From Daphnia pulex (Eukaryota; Arthropoda; Branchiopoda; Diplostraca; Daphniidae): a stretch of 64,000 nucleotides of DNA. Under the pieces are notes generated by a model. That model made no database searches. It had not been told where the DNA came from and saw only the letters and a list, made by a program, of their open reading frames with translations. Each line of letters opens with the position of its first letter. The stretch's first letter is position 1. Location: assembly GCF_021134715.1 (NCBI RefSeq), contig NC_060021.1:4030001-4094000 (forward strand), written 5' to 3'. The position numbers were made by a program, and so were the translations under genes. Of this stretch, positions 60,303 to 64,000 are shown one piece after another.

Positions 60303-60425
60303 GTCGCAGTACACACGTGGATGAAGGCCGAATTTCACGTACCAACCGCGTCGACTGCTCAGACTCAACTGGTCCGTCAAACCAGCCAACAACCCAAGTG
60401 CCAGACCTGGAGACTCGAGTGAACT

Positions 60426-60459
<34 letters not shown>

Positions 60460-60460
60460 G
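60426..60460. repeat. (GT)n microsatellite upstream of how
   Basis: An uninterrupted GT run of about 17 repeats followed by a purine-rich stretch (GAAGAAGAAGAAGAG). Confidence 0.95.
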
Positions 60461-60463
60461 GAG

Positions 60464-63400
60464 AAGAGAGAGAAAGAAAATCTTTTCGAATGGAAGAAGA
60501 AGAAGAAGAGAAAAAACTTGAGACGGAGGGGGGGAGAGAAAAACTTGGAAGAAAATGGAGAAGAAGGAGAATGTCGGACAACATCCTTGGCCCTGAAGTG
60601 AGAATCGAGAAGGGGAAAGAAAAGGGGTGGGCCGTTATTCTACCGCCTCTTCCACCCACTCTACACTCCGCGCCAAACCCAATCCACGTTCGATTGAAAT
60701 TCGACCCAACTTATGCGCCGATATTGGCGTTTTTATTGGCAATGCATTCGTTTTAAACCATCATTGAATTGGTCAATGAGAGCGTCGTTTAATGATATTG
60801 CGAAATGTGTTGAATTTTGGGCGAAAAGTCGTGAAAAAAGTGCGAGACAAGTGCTGCTTGCTCGGCTATCCACCGATGGGAGGGGTGTACTTGTTGCGCC
60901 TGTGTGCCCTTTCCCATTCCGGTTGTCGGTGCATTCCCGAGCACGAAAGTCAAGCCCTCCTAGCCTCTATCCTTTTTTTTTTTCTTGTTGTTTTCTTCTT
61001 CTTTTTTCACATTATTATTCTTCTTCTTCCAGGTTTACCGTCATTTATTCTTCCCTGGTAGTCGGCATTGATTCCGTCTCAACAGACTTTTGGCTCAACT
61101 CGTCAGCAGAGTCGAATCAACCAAGCGAGAAATCCCAAAAACACACACACAACACAGCACCTTTTTTCTCTCTTTTCAGAGTTGTAAATAAATTTTCTTG
61201 GCTCGTTTTAATCGCCAATTGATTGAAAAATGGTCACACACAATTTCGATGTTGGCTCGTCAGTAATGCTATCAAATTACCGGCCAAGCAAACATGATCT
61301 CTCCACCACATTTTTTTCCCAAACAAAATATTTTCTTTCAGTCAATCAAAATAAAATCAAGAGATTTATTCCAATGTTGTATCAAGAGAAGAAGAAGAAG
61401 AAAAAAACAGTCATGTTTGTGTTATATGGTTGAAAAAGGAAAAAATGCCGTACACAGTACACACACACACACACATGTGGAAGGTATAGGAGGCTAGGAG
61501 GGGTATGGGAGAAAGGTCACGCTGAGAAGAAAAGGGGGAGGAATGGAAATGCCCAACAGCTAATTCACCTGCAAAATGAGGTGGAAGGCGGAAGGAGAAG
61601 GAGGGAATGGTTACAAAGTGGGAGAGAGAGAAAGAAAGAAAAGGAGAAGAGAAAATCTCGAAAAAATAAAATAAAAATATAATAATAAAAATAAAAAAAA
61701 GAGTGGGAAGGTAAAGGAATGCGTCGGGCTCGCCACCTTTGGAGAAAATCGACTATATGTCGACGAAATAATGGCCGAATTTCGTCGGCAATGACACCAA
61801 TCGTTATTTTCCAATGCAAATGCCGAGATGACACTAGTTTCGAGCCTTTAATTCGCTCAATTGTAGGGTGGAAGGCCTCGCAAAGTGTCAGCTGGTACCG
61901 CCTTGCATGTGTGTGTGTGTCTTATATGCGCCGACTAGTGGCGCAGGCAGCCCACCACATGACCTGACCTGTTTTTATTTTTTCTTTTTCTCGACTATGC
62001 AACACACACGCAACACACACACGGGAATGAATCTAAACCTGAAAAGTCCAACTCCCCCCCCCCCCCACACACCCCACACCCCAATCAAATGATTTTCTCG
62101 TTGAATTCAAGATAATTTGTCTGCGTTTACAGATCATTTCTTTCTTTACCCTCGCAATCCCGCCAAGGATTTTCACCTGCGTCCAACAGCTTCTTTTCTT
62201 TCTTCAATCAAACTCCCAGCTGACATTATATTGAACTGTGCTGCGGCGGCGGCGGCCAGCAAATCTTTCGGCCCGGCAGGAGTCTGCTGCTGGCCTTGTG
62301 GTAGGCGTTGTCGGTGAAGTCATCCAATGTCTAACGAAAAGATTAAAAAAAGGAAAAAAGTTATAAATGACGAATTTATACGGATAGATGGAATGAGCAT
62401 ACGGCAACTTTCTCAGTGTCAAAAACCGTGTATAAATGATCATCATCTGGCGTGGTGTATTTCTGTGTACAGGTGTGGGTGGGTGGAAGGAGTTAGAAAA
62501 TCTCATTTGGGGGCAAAAGAAACTTACAAAAAAGAAATTAAAACCTCCAACGTTTGGGAAATATTACCTATCGCCACTCATTACTCATATAGTCATATTG
62601 TCTCTTGTGGTCGTCTAGAGTCTCGACGTAATAACGAACGCCGGGCGAAACTCGAATGGTCGGCTCTCGCTCTAAGCTCTGGCCGTTTTGTAATTTTAGC
62701 GACGGCTAAAAAGATGAAAAGACAACATGTTTGGGATTAGATTTCTCGGGTCGCCGGAGAGCCGCACGCAATATTATTTTTATTTAATGACGTAGCCCAG
62801 CTAAGAGCCAAAGTCACCATTGCTGCCCAGTTCCTGCCTATATAAGGCCAGGTATAAGACGAAATGCTCTCCCACTATATAGCTACGTCTTTTTTTTTTT
62901 TCTTGTTAGTTTTTCCTTCTCTTTCGTCATGGCTTATGTATTATTAGACTTGTAAAAGAGTTTGGCGTCAATCTTTTGATTGAGGCGATTTCATTTATCA
63001 ACAGATGAGCACACACAACTCACTGTATCACAAACATTTCGCGTTTCTTCTTTCATCCTAAAGAAAAAGCAAAAAGGAGAACGTACGAGGACCATGGTTT
63101 TTCCTTGGGATTTCTGCAAATGCCACGTAGAACTATTTATTTTTGAAGAAAAAGAGGGAGAAAAAAAGATCAGCAGTGTGACATCACCGAGAAAAGACAC
63201 GGTTCCACTAATCTAGCCCGAATCTAGCACGAGCAAAGAATGAAAAAGAAAAGGGTGTCGCCTTTATTACGACGCAAACTTCTTTTCTTATTCTCTCGCC
63301 ACTCGGATGGATGGCAAGTCTCATCTGACACAATAGGGAGGAGTAGGCAGCATGAGATTACCCCGTCATTTAACATTTACACACGGCAGAGACCAGGGAG

Positions 63401-64000
63401 AGACCAGGGAGAGACGGAGTGACGGAGAAAGAGTTGTCCAATAGCTGTGCACTCAACTGCAGCTCCACCCTCTCTTAGATGGCATGCAAAATAGAAACTA
63501 AAACAAATAATAATAATAATAAGGAGAACGGCTTTTTTTCAGTCAATTGGGCAGGGTGGAGGGTCTCATTCCAAAGGTGGAGCTCCTATCATTTCTCTAG
63601 GTGGGTTTTACAAGTTAAAACAAGAAAATATTAAAAGGCCCTTTTTTCTTTTTAGGCTACTTTTATACTCCCACCCTAATCTCAATTTTCCCCGATGGCA
63701 CCCGTCGTTAAACTTTGACCATTGCGCCCAGGTAGAAGAACGCCGAATAGCCAGCAGTTGGACTTAACAATCCATTCGACATTGTCAGCTGACCATCAGG
63801 AGAATTTAAACGGCAGCGGAGTATATGTTAAATTCCTCAACAATAAACAACAAGTGGGAATTGAACAGAATTTTTTAAACGCATCGACCCTTGGGCATAG
63901 AAATAAGGGGCATCAATGCAGTCGCTGAATGCAAACAGAAATAGATTCTCGCTCCATAGAAGTGAGCTTGGCTTATAAGATATACGTGATGTTATAGCAG
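60464..64000. other. Upstream region of how, no supportable gene
   Basis: The sequence is rich in polypyrimidine/polypurine tracts and microsatellites: CA near 61,460, GA near 61,620, GT near 61,907, a C-run near 62,049. No frame looks coding. A GC-rich patch at 62,235-62,330 (minus strand: acceptor-like TTTTCGTTAG, then 33 open codons with a proline run) could be an exon but matches nothing I know. A TATA-like site lies at 62,839. Confidence 0.5.
62839..62846 (+). promoter_or_regulatory. Possible TATA-type core promoter
   Basis: TATATAAG in a GC-richer context (TTCCTGCC before, GCCAGG after), with a TGACGTAG CRE-like motif about 50 bp upstream. No gene was found downstream within the window. 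Confidence 0.25.

Noticed and set aside
1..64000. Telomeric repeats (TTAGG type) that would place the satellite at a chromosome end.
   Set aside because: No tandem TTAGG/CCTAA run was seen anywhere in the window.

Overview
The window reads as nuclear DNA of an arthropod, most likely a small-genome crustacean such as Daphnia (inference). The grounds are an AT-rich background, two spliced genes with mostly short introns whose conceptual proteins are clearly animal (a HOW/quaking STAR protein and a BRCC36-type deubiquitinase), many DNA transposon relics, and no bacterial-type gene organisation.

Layout. (1) 1-26,664 is one block of satellite DNA built from a 10-bp unit kept in almost perfect register. 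It is interrupted seven times by a nearly invariant 239-240-bp AT-rich spacer and contains longer segmental duplications, including a 2,040-bp tandem duplication. (2) 26,665-35,069 is an 8.4-kb element with very long terminal inverted repeats, 176-bp subterminal repeats (four left, three right), tRNA-like Pol III modules in both arms, a core rich in a 16-bp palindrome, and a nested young miniature LTR retrotransposon. (3) 35,070-37,985 holds a 96-bp minisatellite, an unidentified open frame and a 17-bp hairpin minisatellite. (4) 37,986-47,800 is a transposon graveyard around two head-to-head, damaged THAP-domain genes. (5) 47,806-49,125 is a complete eight-exon BRCC36 (BRCC3) gene on the minus strand with a foldback element just upstream of its start. 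(6) 50.3-54.5 kb is probably the long 3' UTR and flank of the next gene, with a strand-biased set of STAR/quaking-type binding motifs. (7) 54,518-60,005 is the complete eight-exon coding region of how (held out wings/quaking), minus strand. (8) 60.0-64.0 kb is its upstream region, rich in microsatellites, with no gene I can support.

Functionally the two intact genes are unrelated: HOW is an RNA-binding regulator of splicing, export and stability of mRNAs carrying ACUAAY elements, while BRCC36 is a K63-linkage-specific JAMM deubiquitinase of the BRISC/BRCA1-A complexes. Both were assembled here by hand from splice sites, reading frame and family similarity. All exon joins keep frame, giving 468 and 264 residues. 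The rest of the window is repeats and mobile elements.
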